Shown piece after piece: positions 25,346-36,788 of a DNA stretch of 64,000 bases; position 1 is the stretch's first letter; each line of letters starts with the position of its first letter. The stretch covers positions 33,688,723 through 33,752,722 of the forward strand of contig CM075103.1 of NCBI GenBank assembly GCA_037576195.1, written 5' to 3'. A model generated the notes under the pieces. That model searched no databases. It worked only from the letters and a program-made list of their open reading frames with translations, and was not told the DNA's origin. The stretch comes from Phytoseiulus persimilis. Its lineage: Eukaryota > Arthropoda > Arachnida > Mesostigmata > Phytoseiidae. Both the position numbers and the translations under genes were made by a program.

Positions 25346-28300
25346 ATGCTCAGATTGGTCTCGGAATCACCCCTCCAGAGTTGGGAAGTGATGCTCAGAC
25401 TGGTCTCGGCATCACCCCTCCAGAGTTGGAAAGTAATGCTCAGATTGGTCTCGGAATCACCCTTCCAGAGTTGGAAAGTAATGCTCAGATTGGTCTCGGA
25501 ATCACCCTTCCAGAGTTGGGAAGTAATGCTCAGACTGGTCTCGGCATCACCCCTCCAGAGTTGGAAAGTAATGCTCAGATTGGTCTCGGAATCACCCCTC
25601 CAGAGTTGGAAAGTAATGCTCAGATTGGTCTCGGAATCACCCTTCCAGAGTTGGAAAGTAATGCTCAGATTGGTCTCGGAATCACCCTTCCAGAGTTGGA
25701 AGGTAATGCTCAGATTGGTCTCGGAATCACCCCTCCAGAGTTGGGAAGTAATGCTCAGATTTGCCCCGGAATCACTCCTCCAGAGTTGGGAAGTAATGCT
25801 CAGACTGGTCTCGGCATCACCCCTCCAGAGTTGGAAAGTAATGCTCAGATTGGTCTCGGAATCACCCTTCCAGAGTTGGAAAGTAATGCTCAGATTGGTC
25901 TCGGAATCACCCCTCCAGAGTTGGGAAGTAATGCTCAGATTGGCTCCGGAATCACCCCTCCAGAGTTGGAAAGTAATGCCCAGATTGGTCTCGGAATCAC
26001 CCTTCCAGAGTTGGAAAGTAATGCTCAGATTTGCCCCGGAATCACTCCTCCAGAGTTGGGAAGTAATGCTCAGACTGGTCTCGGCATCACCCCTCCAGAG
26101 TTGGAAAGTAATGCTCAGATTGGTCTCGGAATCACCCTTCCAGAGTTGGAAAGTAATGCTCAGATTGGTCTCGGAAACACCCCTCCAGAGTTGGAAAGTA
26201 ATGCTCACATTGGTCTCGGAATCACCCCTCCAGAGTTGGGAAGTAATGCTCAGATTTGCCCCGGAATCACTCCTCCAGAGTTGGAAAGTAATGCTCAGAT
26301 TTGCCCCGGAATCACTCCTCCAGAGTTGGCAAGTAATGCTCAGACTGGTCTCGGAATCACCCCTCCAGAGTTGGGAAGTAATGCTCAGATTTGCCCCGGA
26401 ATCACCCCTCCAGAGTTGGGAAGTAATGCTCAGATTGGTCTCGGCATCACCCCTCCAGAGTTGGAAAGTAATGCTCAGATTGGTCTCGGAATCACCCCTC
26501 CAGAGTTGGGAAGTAATGCTCAGATTGGTCTCGGCATCACCCCTCCAGAGTTGGAAAGTAATGCTCAGATTGGTCTCGGAATCACCCCTCCAGAGTTGGG
26601 AAGTAATGCTCAGATTTGCCCCGGAATCACCCCTCCAGAGTTGGGAAGTAATGCTCAGATTGGTCTCGGCATCACCCCTCCAGAGTTGGAAAGTAATGCT
26701 CAGATTGGTCTCGGAATCACCCCTCCAGAGTTGGGAAGTAATGCTCAGATTGGTCTCGGCATCACCCCTCCAGAGTTGGAAAGTAATGCTCAGATTGGTC
26801 TCGGAATCACCCCTCCAGAGTTGGGAAGTAATGCTCAGATTGGTCTCGGCATCACCCCTCCAGAGTTGGAAAGTAATGCTCAGATTGGTCTCGGAATCAC
26901 CCCTCCAGAGTTGGGAAGTAATGCTCAGATTTGTCCCGGAATCACTCCTCCAGAGTTGGGGAGTAATGCTCAGATTTGCCCCGGAATCACCCCTCCAGAG
27001 TTGGGAAGTAATGCTCAGATTGGTCTCGGAATCACCCCTCCAGAGTTGGAAAGTAATGCTCACATTGGTCTCGGAATCACCCCTCCAGAGTTGGGAAGTA
27101 ATGCTCAGATTTGCCCCGGAATCACTCCTCCAGAGTTGGGAAGTAATGCTCAGATTGGTCTCGGAAACACCCCTCCAGAGTTGGAAAGTAATGCTCACAT
27201 TGGTCTCGGAATCACCCCTCCAGAGTTGGGAAGTAATGCTCAGATTTGCCCCGGAATCACTCCTCCAGAGTTGGGAAGTAATGCTCAGATTGGTCTCGGA
27301 ATCACCCCTCCAGAGTTGGGAAGTAATGCTCAGATTGGTCTCGGAATCACCCCTCCAGAGTTGGGAAGTAATGCTCAGATTTGCCCCGGAATCACCCCTC
27401 CAGAGTTGGGAAGTAATGCTCAGATTGGTCTCGGCATCACCCCTCCAGAGTTGGAAAGTAATGCTCAGATTGGTCTCGGAATCACCCCTCCAGAGTTGGG
27501 AAGTAATGCTCAGATTGGTCTCGGCATCACCCCTCCAGAGTTGGAAAGTAATGCTCAGATTGGTCTCGGAATCACCCCTCCAGAGTTGGGAAGTAATGCT
27601 CAGATTGGTCTCGGAATCACTCCTCCAGAGTTGGAAAGTAATGCTCAGATTGGTCTCGGCATCACCCCTCCAGAGTTGGGAAGTAATGCTCAGATTTGCC
27701 CCGGAATCACCCCTCCAGAGTTGGGAAGTAATGCTCAGATTGGTCTCGGAATCACCCCTCCAGAGTTGGGAAGTAATGCTCAGATTGGTCTCGGAATCAC
27801 CCCTCCAGAGTTGGGAAGTAATGCTCAGATTTGCCCCGGAATCACTCCTCCAGAGTTGGGAAGTAATGCTCAGATTGGTCTCGGAATCACTCCTCCAGAG
27901 TTGGGAAGTAATGCTCAGATTGGTCTCGGAATCACTCCTCCAGAGTTGGGAAGTAATGCTCAGATTGGTCTCGGAATCACTCCTCCAGAGTTGGGAAGTA
28001 ATGCTCAGATTGGTCTCGGAATCACCCCTCCAGAGTTGGGAAGTAATGCTCAGATTGGTCTCGGAATCACCCCTCCAGAGTTGGGAAGTAATGCTCAGAT
28101 TTGCCCCGGAATCACTCCTCCAGAGTTGGGAAGTAATGCTCAGATTGGTCTCGGAATCACCCTTCCAGAGTTGGGAAGTAATGCTCAGATTTGCCCCGGA
28201 ATCACTCCTCCAGAGTTGGGAAGTAATGCTCAGATTTGCCCCGGAATCACCCCTCCAGAGCTGGGAAGTAATGCTCAGATTGGTCTCGGAATCACCCCTC

Positions 28301-29255
28301 CAGAGTTGGGAAGTAATGCTCAGATTTGCCCCGGAATCACTCCTCCAGAGTTGGGAAGTAATGCTCAGATTGGCTCCGGAATCACCCCTCCAGAGTTGGA
28401 AAGTAATGTTCAGACTGGTCTCGGCATCACCCCTCCAGAGTTGGAAAGTAATGCTCAGATTGGTCTCGGAATCACCCTTCCAGAGTTGGAAAGTAATGCT
28501 CAGATTGGTCTCGGAATCACCCTTCCAGAGTTGGAAAGTAATGCTCAGATTGGTCTCGGAAACACCCCTCCAGAGTTGGAAAGTAATGCTCACATTGGTC
28601 TCGGAATCACCCCTCCAGAGTTGGGAAGTAATGCTCAGATTTGCCCCGGAATCACTCCTCCAGAGTTGGGAAGTAATGCTCAGATTGGCTCCGGAATCAC
28701 CCCTCCAGAGTTGGAAAGTAATGTTCAGACTGGTCTCGGCATCACCCCTCCAGAGTTGGAAAGTAATGCTCAGATTGGTCTCGGAATCACCCTTCCAGAG
28801 TTGGAAAGTAATGCTCAGATTTGCCCCGGAATCACCCTTCCAGAGTTGGAAAGTAATGCTCAGATTGGTCTCGGAAACACCCCTCCAGAGTTGGAAAGTA
28901 ATGCTCACATTGGTCTCGGAATCACCCCTCCAGAGTTGGGAAGTAATGCTCAGATTTGCCCCGGAATCACTCCTCCAGAGTTGGGAAGTAATGCTCAGAT
29001 TGGTCTCGGAATCACCCCTCCAGAGTTGGGAAGTAATGCTCAGATTTGCCCCGGAATCACTCCTCCAGAGTTGGGAAGTAATGCTCAGATTGGTTCTAGA
29101 ATCACCCCTCCACGTTTTGGAAAGTATGGTCAGATTGGTTCTAGAATCACCCTTCCAGCTTTTGAGAAGTATAGTCAGACTCGTACCGGAATCACCTCTC
29201 CAGAATCGGGAGAGTATGTTCAGATTGGTCACAGAATCACCTTCATGTCTTTCAG
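25346..29255. repeat. 45-bp minisatellite, about 87 units
   Basis: The plus-strand unit starts ATGCTCAGATTGGTCTCGGA and ends CCAGAGTTGGGAAGTA, 45 bases in all. The phase never slips from 25346 to about 29100, so all copies differ only by substitutions. Recurrent variants are TTGGTCTCGG or TTTGCCCCGG, GGAATC or GGCATC, and TTGGGAAG or TTGGAAAG. These occur in repeated blocks, showing higher-order amplification. The last units (about 29100-29255) are diverged. Because 45 is divisible by 3 the array is open in two plus frames and one minus frame for over 1,300 codons; I regard these as by-products, not genes. The same unit recurs at 58.15-59.10 kb. Confidence 0.95.
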
Positions 29256-29315
29256 AAAAAGTGCGGACAAACTGACAAACTGACAGACTAAGCCGATTAT
29301 ATATAGTAAGGATAG
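29256..29315 (-). repeat. Unique flank ('head') of the minisatellite element
   Basis: Read on the minus strand this flank contains ATCGGCTTAGTCTGTCAGTTTGTC immediately before the first diverged unit. The segment at about 58405-58440 has the same words in the same order and orientation relative to the repeat. A shared junction means the array is part of a longer dispersed element. Confidence 0.65.
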
Positions 29316-31870
29316 GGCGAAACCCAAGCTCCGATATGTGCACGGCGGCGATGCGTTCCTTGAAGCTTACGTTGGATAGCGGGAACCCGCGTATTGGCGC
29401 CGAAAACCTCCCTACTTGCTTGGGCGGGAGAAGAGAGCGTCTCCCCTCCTCGAGCTTCTTTCTGACCATCAATCGACTAACTCGTCCTTCTCTTGTATTC
29501 GGTGGAAGCGCTGTGTGGCCGCTAGTTTCTGCTCCAAGATCCCAGATCCGGAAGAGGTCCATCTCGTCTCGATGATAAATGCTTCGAAGTCTCCTCGAAA
29601 TCCGAGCGTATCTTTGAGGGTAGCGCGAGCAGCGGTGAGCATCGTCACTGTGGGCAGGAACCGCGACTTCGCGGGCCGAGAGAATGACCGATGAGGGCTA
29701 ACGGGTGAGTATGCCGGGCATTCAGGCGGAATGATTTCTCGCCTGGAAGCTCCACCGCAGAATAGCTTAATGGAGCGAAGTTCGTTCCCACATGAGCCCA
29801 TCTCGAATAAGTCTTGTCGCCATATCATTTTCATCATTGGAATTAGTATTCAGCCAGCAGGTCCATCCGGCATCCACAGGGTCGAGACAGCGGGTTCCGA
29901 TATCTTCAACCAGATGTCCCCGCCCACCGGGCGTAGGGTCCCTCGACTTGAATCGACACGGGGACGTTGATTGAGGTTTTCATATCCTCCACAAGACTAC
30001 TATCATCGCCGATCACCCCGAATTTCTTCGAAGAAGGTTTCGCGATGATTCGGGACTGCGGGATCGCATCGGGATGTGAAGCTCTCTTAGTCGAAGAAGT
30101 TCACGATCGGGAGAGTCCCCAGAAGAAATCAAGATTCTCAAAGGTCCGGAAATTCGTGCACGCGCTGATTGGCATTGAGCCCTGCACCCTTCTTGTAACC
30201 CCGTTTTTGCGGGCGCGATCCTCGATCCGAATCAGAAGGATTCGATTGTTCTTCTAGTAACCACCGTCATGGGGTCGCACTTGCGTATCGACTCGTCTCG
30301 TCCCTCGAACCGAGATCGTTCTTTCATCGAATTTTCTGATGATTCCCAGCTTCAGTTGGAATCATTCTGAGAACTCAGAACACCCGTTCTTGTTTGACCG
30401 AGCAGAGTTCATTGAATGTGATATTTCGAATTAGGTATTGTTCTCATGGGCTAGCGCCTCCACCCAGCGATGATTTTCGGGCAAAAAGAGTGTCGTCGGA
30501 TTGGATGAAAATTTTTCGAGTGAATCGATTTGATTACACTTTCCGATGGAAACGCAATCGTGTTGAAAAGCACGATAGCTACCGGCTTCTGATCGCTCTC
30601 ATTCAAGGAGAGTGACATATCGCGTCATCTCTGTTATGAGCAGTCCTTATTCAGAGAGAATCCTCGACAAGTCGAATCTACCTCCAATCGTTCGGATGAG
30701 TCCGTGTTGCTACAAACGACTTACTTGAGAGGCCTGACACTCTTCTGTGAGAGTGTGACCAATGGGGTACGGCCTGATCGGCAAGTCGGACTTGATGGTT
30801 CAGCAACAACTCAATAACTTCGGGGAACAGGAATTGAAAATTGGCCTCTTCGTCAAGGCGAAAACTGTGAACTTGCACGGATGGCAATGAGAGAAAGACG
30901 AGTTGAAGCATCAGATAGTCGAAACTCAGTGATGCAGAGAGAAAATGTTACGCGGAAACAGTCGCCGCTAGAATCGAGCTCTCGGTAAATCTTGAAGCTA
31001 GAACAAGAGAAGGCAAAGACGTGTATGGAATCATGAGATGATTTATTCAAAAGGAGCATCCAGAGGACACGCCACCCGGCTTGGTTAGGTGACGTGGAAG
31101 GCCAGAGTGCAGTTCATCGGGTGAGGAGACCCCGGGCTCCTCACTGGGCAATCGAAGAGTGGTGGATCACGTGTGGAGCCGAAATATCAGAACTACGAAC
31201 CCCTAGCTGCTATGAAACGTGATTATTATTCACGGACAGCGTAGCGGAGAGTCGACGGCTCCCTCACGTGGGAAGTAGTTACCGTACTGGAGCGAACTCC
31301 CGATCGGAGAAAGATCCTCTCATCCGAGTAGCAACTCGCACCACTATCCTTCAAGGAAGCATTTTCTTCGTTTCGAGTCCCCGACAAAATCCGTAGGGCA
31401 CTCACGAACTTTCTTCAAACTTATCACATCCTGCTCCGTTTCGGATGAAGCTTCGAAGAGTCGTCTGCGAGTGGTTATCGCAAATCCTGGTTTAGCTTTC
31501 CGAGTCTGGCGGTGGGAAGCTGTGGAGGGCGGCGAGCGATCCTCGGAGATCCTCGTGGGCTGATTCGGTGTTCCCATGTTCGAGAAGGATTCGCGATCTT
31601 CGAGGAGGCAGCGAAGAATGGTTCCCCAAATCGCAAGATGCTGAATATATACCCTTCAGCGCAAACATCCTCTCGTATCTCAACGGAGAGAGTACGGTGG
31701 ACGGTGGGGCAGAACTGCGAGAGGCTCATTCTGTGGTTACATACCGACCGCCCCAATACCGACCGCCCGAATTCGCGCCGCCCGCAAATCGTCCATTCGG
31801 ATGCCGATGAAGCATGAGTGAGAACAATATTCTTGCGGCCGATGCGCGCAACCATTCCAATTCAAAGTCC
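29316..31870. other. No supportable gene
   Basis: Only short frames on both strands. The minus-strand frame that runs out of the minisatellite to about 29562 shows no domain and is probably chance. Confidence 0.4.
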
Positions 31871-31879
31871 ACGATAATT

Positions 31880-32330
31880 CTTTTCTCATCTGCACTAGAC
31901 AATCAGGAGTATCGAACCTTTGTCCAGCCGCTTCTAATTAAGAGAGAGCTCCTCTTCGTCGATGGCAATATCCATAAGACTTGAGCAAGCACTATCGATA
32001 ACGACCGATTCGGTGGCAAGAAGGATCTCACGCTCAACCCTGCGAAAGAAGCCAGGGTCATATTGACACGTCAACGACCACAGCGACCTGTAAATACATA
32101 CAAGGACAAGCCCTCCCCTCTGTGCACCAATATGAGCTCCTCGGTATCACGCTGTCCGATGGCAGTAGATACCTTGACAAACAAGAATGTATCCGGAAGC
32201 AACGAGTCACGACTGCCCTCCACCAAATAAACGCCACATCCATGTGGGACTTCAATATCAGGTAAGTCAGGGAGTTCGTAGCGTTCTGGACCCCATTCCC
32301 AAAGCAAACACTTTGTACTTGAAACAAGTT
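31880..32330 (+). pseudogene. Possible LINE reverse transcriptase remnant
   Basis: The plus-strand frames, with a shift, give a segment LTLNPAKEARVILTRQR and then a YELLGITLSD-like segment followed by a basic RKQR stretch. The order recalls the region after the catalytic box of LINE reverse transcriptases, where a NxxKTxxxxF motif is followed by YLGVxL. Several stops interrupt it and the catalytic box is absent. Weak assignment. Confidence 0.25.
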
Positions 32331-33060
32331 CCATTCAATGGTTTGTTGGCCATTATTTTCAATGACCTCCGTCCATTCATCGCGTGGACTGGATATCCCC
32401 TCCCCAGAAGTTCTAATTTTTTTCTCGAAAAACTCTCTCTGCGTGAATTCTACTCCGGAGCTTCTGCATCTCAAGGTTTTTTTTCATGGGATCGCAGACA
32501 CACGAATACGATGCAACCGCTCGCTCGCCCGCCCATAGCACGACGATACCCCGAACATTCGGAATGCGTCCGTCGACAACTTCGAGGTTCGCAGAGTGAC
32601 AGCAAGAGCGCATTTGGAATTTCATCGAACACACGAGCTTCGAACGGTTTTTGAGCGAATGAAGCCAAATCGTTGACGGAGAACTCCGTTGAGGGATGGT
32701 CACTGGTCCGAGACCGCGAGCAATCCGAGGTGAAGCCCGACCAATGTCCCTGCTTCATTCCAGGGCGGCCATCTGCCCGTGGGTGCGAGTTCGGAGCATC
32801 TGCAGGAAATGAAAACGGGAAAGCGGGTTTGCTGTGGCATTCGCATCGAACCTGTGCAGGCCCAGCATCCTATCTCGAAGTCTTGTTGGCGTTTCGTCGC
32901 CGCAACCGTGCGGCTCATGCGGTTGCGGCGCTGGACACTGAACGTAGGCGTTTTGAAAGAACTTGGGGAGACAAATCGTGGGGGTTTCCGGGGACTAGAG
33001 GGTCAGTGATTCCTCAATGCAGAGGATTTCTCTGGCCGGAACGGCTGAGCGGATCACCAG
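32331..33060. other. No supportable gene
   Basis: The frames here are shadows or chance. The sequence immediately before 33064 is not continuous with the LINE that starts there. Confidence 0.35.
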
Positions 33061-33063
33061 GTG

Positions 33064-34085
33064 ATATACACCACCCCCCTGATCCTCGCCCTGATGGGGG
33101 ACCTCGCCGAGGACTTGGAAGATACCCTCTCGACTGTGAGGTTGGCCTGCTTCGCCGACGACATCGTTCTCTTCAGCCGAATACGACAGGACCTCCAGAA
33201 ATGCCTCAACGTGCTCGACCAGTACTGCAAGCGGAACGGGCTGAAGATCAACACAGAAAAAACGAAGGAGATGAAGTTCAGGAGAGGTGGGTCGCTGTCA
33301 AAGCACGACAAGCTGCACCTGAGGGGAACGGCGATCGAGTTCGTTGATCATTTCACCTGCCTCGGAATAGAGTTCATAACCACCGGACGGAGCTTCACAA
33401 GGCACATCGAGGAACGCGTGGCAAAGAGCTTGACAGCGATGGCCACGATACCACTGCCTCATGGACTCGCAATGCTCACCGCCCTCCGACTGTTCGACAT
33501 GAAGGTTGGCTCGGTGGCTTCCTACGGTATCCGGGTGGTGTGGAAAGAGCTGACCATCAGCAACCTGAGGGCGCTGGACAAAGTGAAGGCCACGTTCCTG
33601 AAGAGAGCGCTCAGCCTCCCCCGGAACGCAAGGAACCGTCTCACTTACGCCCTCGCCGGAACAACGTCGTTTATAGAAGACCTAGTCAGACGGTATGACC
33701 TTGAGTCGACCCCCGCTCTGAAGTCCTTCCGACGGGAGTTCTCGGGAAAGATGCGAGAGATCCCCCTGGAGTTACATTGCACCCACGCCATGACTACCGA
33801 AGATTGGAGAGGCCCACCTCCGCCACCTCTCGACCTTGGCAGCCATCCAGGGATCCCATGATAAGTTCTGCAGGACGAGTGGATTCCACGAACCATATCC
33901 TGGGTGCATATGTCGACTCTGTAACCAGAGGTGCGAGCTCTATCATCTACAAGGGTGCACGACGGCTCCAGGGCTCAATCTCCTGGCCTCAAACGAGCCA
34001 CCCGTCACGAGTCCCTAGTAAACCATGTACAGATAAATATATCAACCGCACAAATGCCAATCAGGCGAAATAAAATTATTATCAT
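33064..34085 (+). pseudogene. 5'-truncated LINE: reverse transcriptase C-terminal part and 3' end
   Basis: The frame from 33061 to 33861 (266 codons) contains the catalytic CFADDIVLFS box near its residue 32. NGLKINTEKTKEMKF and a YLGIEF-like FTCLGIEF segment follow, in reverse transcriptase order. After a frame change at about 33850 comes a Cys/His cluster of the form CICRLC...C...YHLQGC, like the C-terminal zinc motif of several LINE clades. The 3' end has AATAAA at about 34069 and then AT-rich ATTATTATCATT. The RT fingers and any endonuclease are absent, as expected of incomplete reverse transcription. One of the better preserved LINE pieces here. Confidence 0.8.
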
Positions 34086-34482
34086 TCAATATACACCGCC
34101 GCCAGAAAGTTTGGGCACATTCCAAAATTTCACATCTATTCTAAGTGAATGACTGTTTTGAGTGTCCCGAAATGTTTCGATGAGGGGCAGAGCACAGAAC
34201 CAGTCTTTTTGAACTCCATTTTCGTTTTTCTCCCTATCTGATTCTTGCTGTGCAGCTCTGCCGAGGAACCGGACTTCGGAAACAAGCGTCGCGGGATCCC
34301 CAAATCCTAGCACAATATCGTTCATGGACCGCGTGAGCTTCGGAAATTTCGAACGCATGCCATCCCGATCAGAGTCTTCTCATTGGACAGAGAAGAAGAG
34401 AGAGGAAATATTGAGATCGACATCGATCACTGATGGATGGAGGGCGTTGTCGAGCGATCAGTTCAGGCGATGATTCTCAAGA

Positions 34483-36072
34483 GTGGCGGCCTGCAAGCAG
34501 CTTTCAACCGAGAAACACGCGGCCATCGTGGCTTCGATGAAGGCCGAATGCAGCCCACGGAAGATAGCGTGCCTTCAAAGGGTTTCTGTGCATGGCGTGC
34601 GAGTCAAACTTGACAGATTCGCGGGTGGTTACCGTGACCGGCCGCGAACTGGGGCTCCTCTTGAAGCGACAAAGCGAAAGAACGTGTACATTGTCACCAC
34701 GAGTAAGCGTGATAGATTCCTCTCAGCCAGAGATATCAGAACACAGCTGGTGGAATCTTGATCACGTAACATTTCACTGACCACAATGAGGAAACGTCTC
34801 AGGAGAGCTTGATTGATGGGTAGAATAGCTGTTCGTACACCGCGACCGCGAGAAGCAAATAGTAAGGAATGGCTGGCGTGGGCGAAGAAACACGAGCATT
34901 GGACCCATCCCGACCTACAGACTGTTCTCTCCACCGATGAATCCAAGTTCGAGTTGTTCAATACGAGAAAACGCCACTACGTTCGCCGTCGAGCAGGGGA
35001 GCGTTTGAAACTGGTTCGTTCTGTTCCAACCGTGAAGCATGTGGGTGGTTCATCAATGGTATGGGTTAGGGTCCGACAAGCCGAAAATTCGAACCCGAAA
35101 CGCATGAAGCCGAAAAATCGAACCCGAAAAATCGAGCCCCAAAAGCATGAAGCCGAAAAGCATGAAGCCGGAAACCTCCTCTCCCAACGGCGGAGTGTTC
35201 GGGACTGGTTTGGAGGGATGGGATTTCTGTATCGTTTCGTACCTTTGTGAGACTCATTCGGATGACACGCACCTGCTGCGAAGAATCAGTGTTTCGATGC
35301 CGGGTTTCCCTCTTCGGTGGGAAAGAACATGGTGTTGTAACAGCGTATTCTGCGAATAGTACTGGAGCTGGAGGTGAAGATTCCTCTTCAGTTCTAGCGA
35401 GTTGACCTCGGAAACTTCAATATTCGCGCTCAGCAGATTGCTTCCTGTAGCAGTTACACCTTTGCTCAGTTCGAACTAGGGACCGTAGATGCGGAACAGC
35501 GAGGACGTAAGCGAGGCAGAAGAGGTAGGTATGCTGAGCTTAACGAAGGTGCAATTCCTCCCCGCTAAGCCAGCCCCGACCGCTCCGCTGTTGGGAGAGG
35601 ATGTTTTCGGCTTCACGCTCTTCATTTTCATGCCTTTCGGCTTCATGCTTTTCGGGCTCGATTTTTCGGCTTCATGCATTTCTGGCTCAATTTTTCGGCA
35701 TCCAGGGTATACACCATGGTATGGGGCTGTTTCGGGGGCGGCCGCGTTGGTAGTTCAATGAAAATCGAAGGTCGCATGTGCGAGCAGTACCACCACAGAA
35801 TTCTAGTCCACCGAGCTGTCCAAATTGGAAATCATCTCATCGGTCGTGGCTGTATTTTTCAACGAGACAACGACCGCCAACACAAGTCCCATATCTACCA
35901 GCGCTATCTATGGTCCAGAGAATTTAAAACGGATTTGGAGATCATGACTCGGCCGCCTCAGAGTCCTGATTGTGATCCCATCGAGCTCCTCGGACACCAT
36001 TTGGACAGAGCTGTCCGTGACAGAAGTGTAACTAGCGAGGACGCTCTAGGGAAAGCCCTACAGACTGCATGA
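34483..36072 (+). pseudogene. Tc1-type transposase, broken
   Basis: The transposase cuts and rejoins DNA at TA sites with a DDE-family RNase H fold. The N-terminal helix-turn-helix half is in the 34483-34761 frame. The catalytic half begins in the 34813-35065 frame with the first Asp in LSTDESKFELF and continues at 35726-36072, with the second Asp in FQRDND and the acidic residue in the PPQSPDCDPIELL motif. At least one stop separates the two halves (about 34760) and the foldback element at 35066-35715 splits the catalytic domain after GGSSMVWG. No active protein is possible from this copy. Confidence 0.85.
35066..35715. mobile_element. 650-bp foldback element with 10-bp target duplication
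   Basis: Both ends carry about 150 bases of imperfect inverted repeat built from tandem copies of the word CATGAAGCCGAAAA and variants such as CGAACCCGAAAA. ATGGTATGGG occurs exactly at 35056-35065 and 35716-35725, a 10-bp target duplication. That length is typical of Mutator-like (MULE) elements (9-11 bp) and not of Tc1 or hAT. The interior between the arms has no recognisable ORF. It inserted into the transposase of the surrounding Tc1 element, so it is younger than that copy. Confidence 0.8.
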
Positions 36073-36350
36073 GCGGAAGTCAGCCCCGCGATTGTGAAGG
36101 AACTGACGGATCGTATGCCTCGTATTCGTGCTGCTCTCACAGCCGCTGAGGGCGGGTTCTTCGCGGGAAGCAAGATCTGGGGACGGCAGAGGTCGATCAA
36201 GGTCGAGCATCATATACAATACATTTCCGTCAACAAACTTCCTACCGATGGTGTATGTTCACGAGGTATCCTCTCTCCCTCGACTCGATGATTGACTCCT
36301 CAACCCTCCCCTCCCGTTAAGTGAAGTAAATTCCCAAGATGTGCGAAGAC

Positions 36351-36430
36351 TAGAGGTCGTCAAACTTTTCCCACATTGCTGGCAGCCGCAGCACCGTGAG
36401 GTGTCGCGTCACACAGTTTGACGACCCCTG
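36351..36430. mobile_element. hAT-type MITE, copy 2
   Basis: An 80-bp element has a left end TAGAGGTCGTCAAACTT and an inverted right end CAGGGGTCGTCAAACTG. It is flanked by GCGAAGAC (36343-36350) and GCGTAGAC (36431-36438), an 8-bp target duplication with one mismatch, as hAT transposases make. The interior matches the MITE at 7407-7484 closely. It landed immediately after the AATAAA-containing end of the TGS1-like fragment to its right. Confidence 0.9.
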
Positions 36431-36439
36431 GCGTAGACA

Positions 36440-36690
36440 AATTTATTGATAGAGTGGAGACTTCGATCTCCCCTGAAGAAGTGAGCTCTTGTTCGACGCC
36501 CTGAACAGACTCCGGCGTATCCGCCGTTCTAGCAAGCTGATCCTCTAAAAGAGTCCTAGGGAGAAGGAGGGCGAAGTTGCGGGTGAGCCAAGCACAGTGT
36601 TGCGGGATCTTCTCAGAATCTAGACTCATCCGACTCGATTGGGTCTCCTCGCTTTTTTTGGCTTCAAAGGTATCACGCGTGGTACCAGTA
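36440..36690 (-). pseudogene. TGS1-like methyltransferase, C-terminal fragment (copy 3)
   Basis: The minus-strand frame has HCAWLTRNFALLLPRT, then EDQLA, then SVQGVEQEL. These align residue by residue with the end of the intact copy at 51492-53024 (HCARFTRNLALLLPRT, DQLA, SVQGVELEL). This is the substrate-side end of the trimethylguanosine synthase fold. The terminal YYGDL box is lost by a deletion of about 25 bases, yet both copies then share ATCAATAAATT, the stop/poly(A) signal. Upstream homology fades near 36690. Nucleotide identity is clearly lower than between the other two copies, so it is older. Confidence 0.75.
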
Positions 36691-36788
36691 GGCGGCCACG
36701 TTTTCGTTCACGAGCGAAAAAGTGGATCTTTCAAGTTTTACTGGGCGCTAAAAGCACCTTGTGACGTGTGAAACGGTGATTCGAGTCT

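Larger units (their letters stand above)
34094..36253 (+). mobile_element. Tc1-type transposon, interrupted by a foldback element
   Basis: The left end is CACCGCCGCCAGAAAGTTTG and the inverted right end CACCATCGGTAGGAAGTTTG, so both end in the same Tc1-like terminal pattern. TA dinucleotides flank the element at 34092-34093 and 36254-36255, the TA target duplication of Tc1/mariner elements. Without the 650-bp inner insertion and its 10-bp duplication it is 1,500 bp, normal for Tc1. It lies directly after the LINE at 33064-34085. Confidence 0.85.

Noticed and set aside
25346-29255. CRISPR array
   Set aside because: Units are contiguous 45-bp repeats without unique spacers, in eukaryotic DNA, with no cas genes.
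25009-29562. Giant repeat proteins of 1,309-1,550 residues
   Set aside because: All three frames exist because the 45-bp unit lacks stops; they run through an assembly gap and no start context, signal or flanking domain supports translation.
31060-31320. Structured RNA gene
   Set aside because: Several short complementary words occur, but no known RNA fold or promoter element could be recognised by eye.
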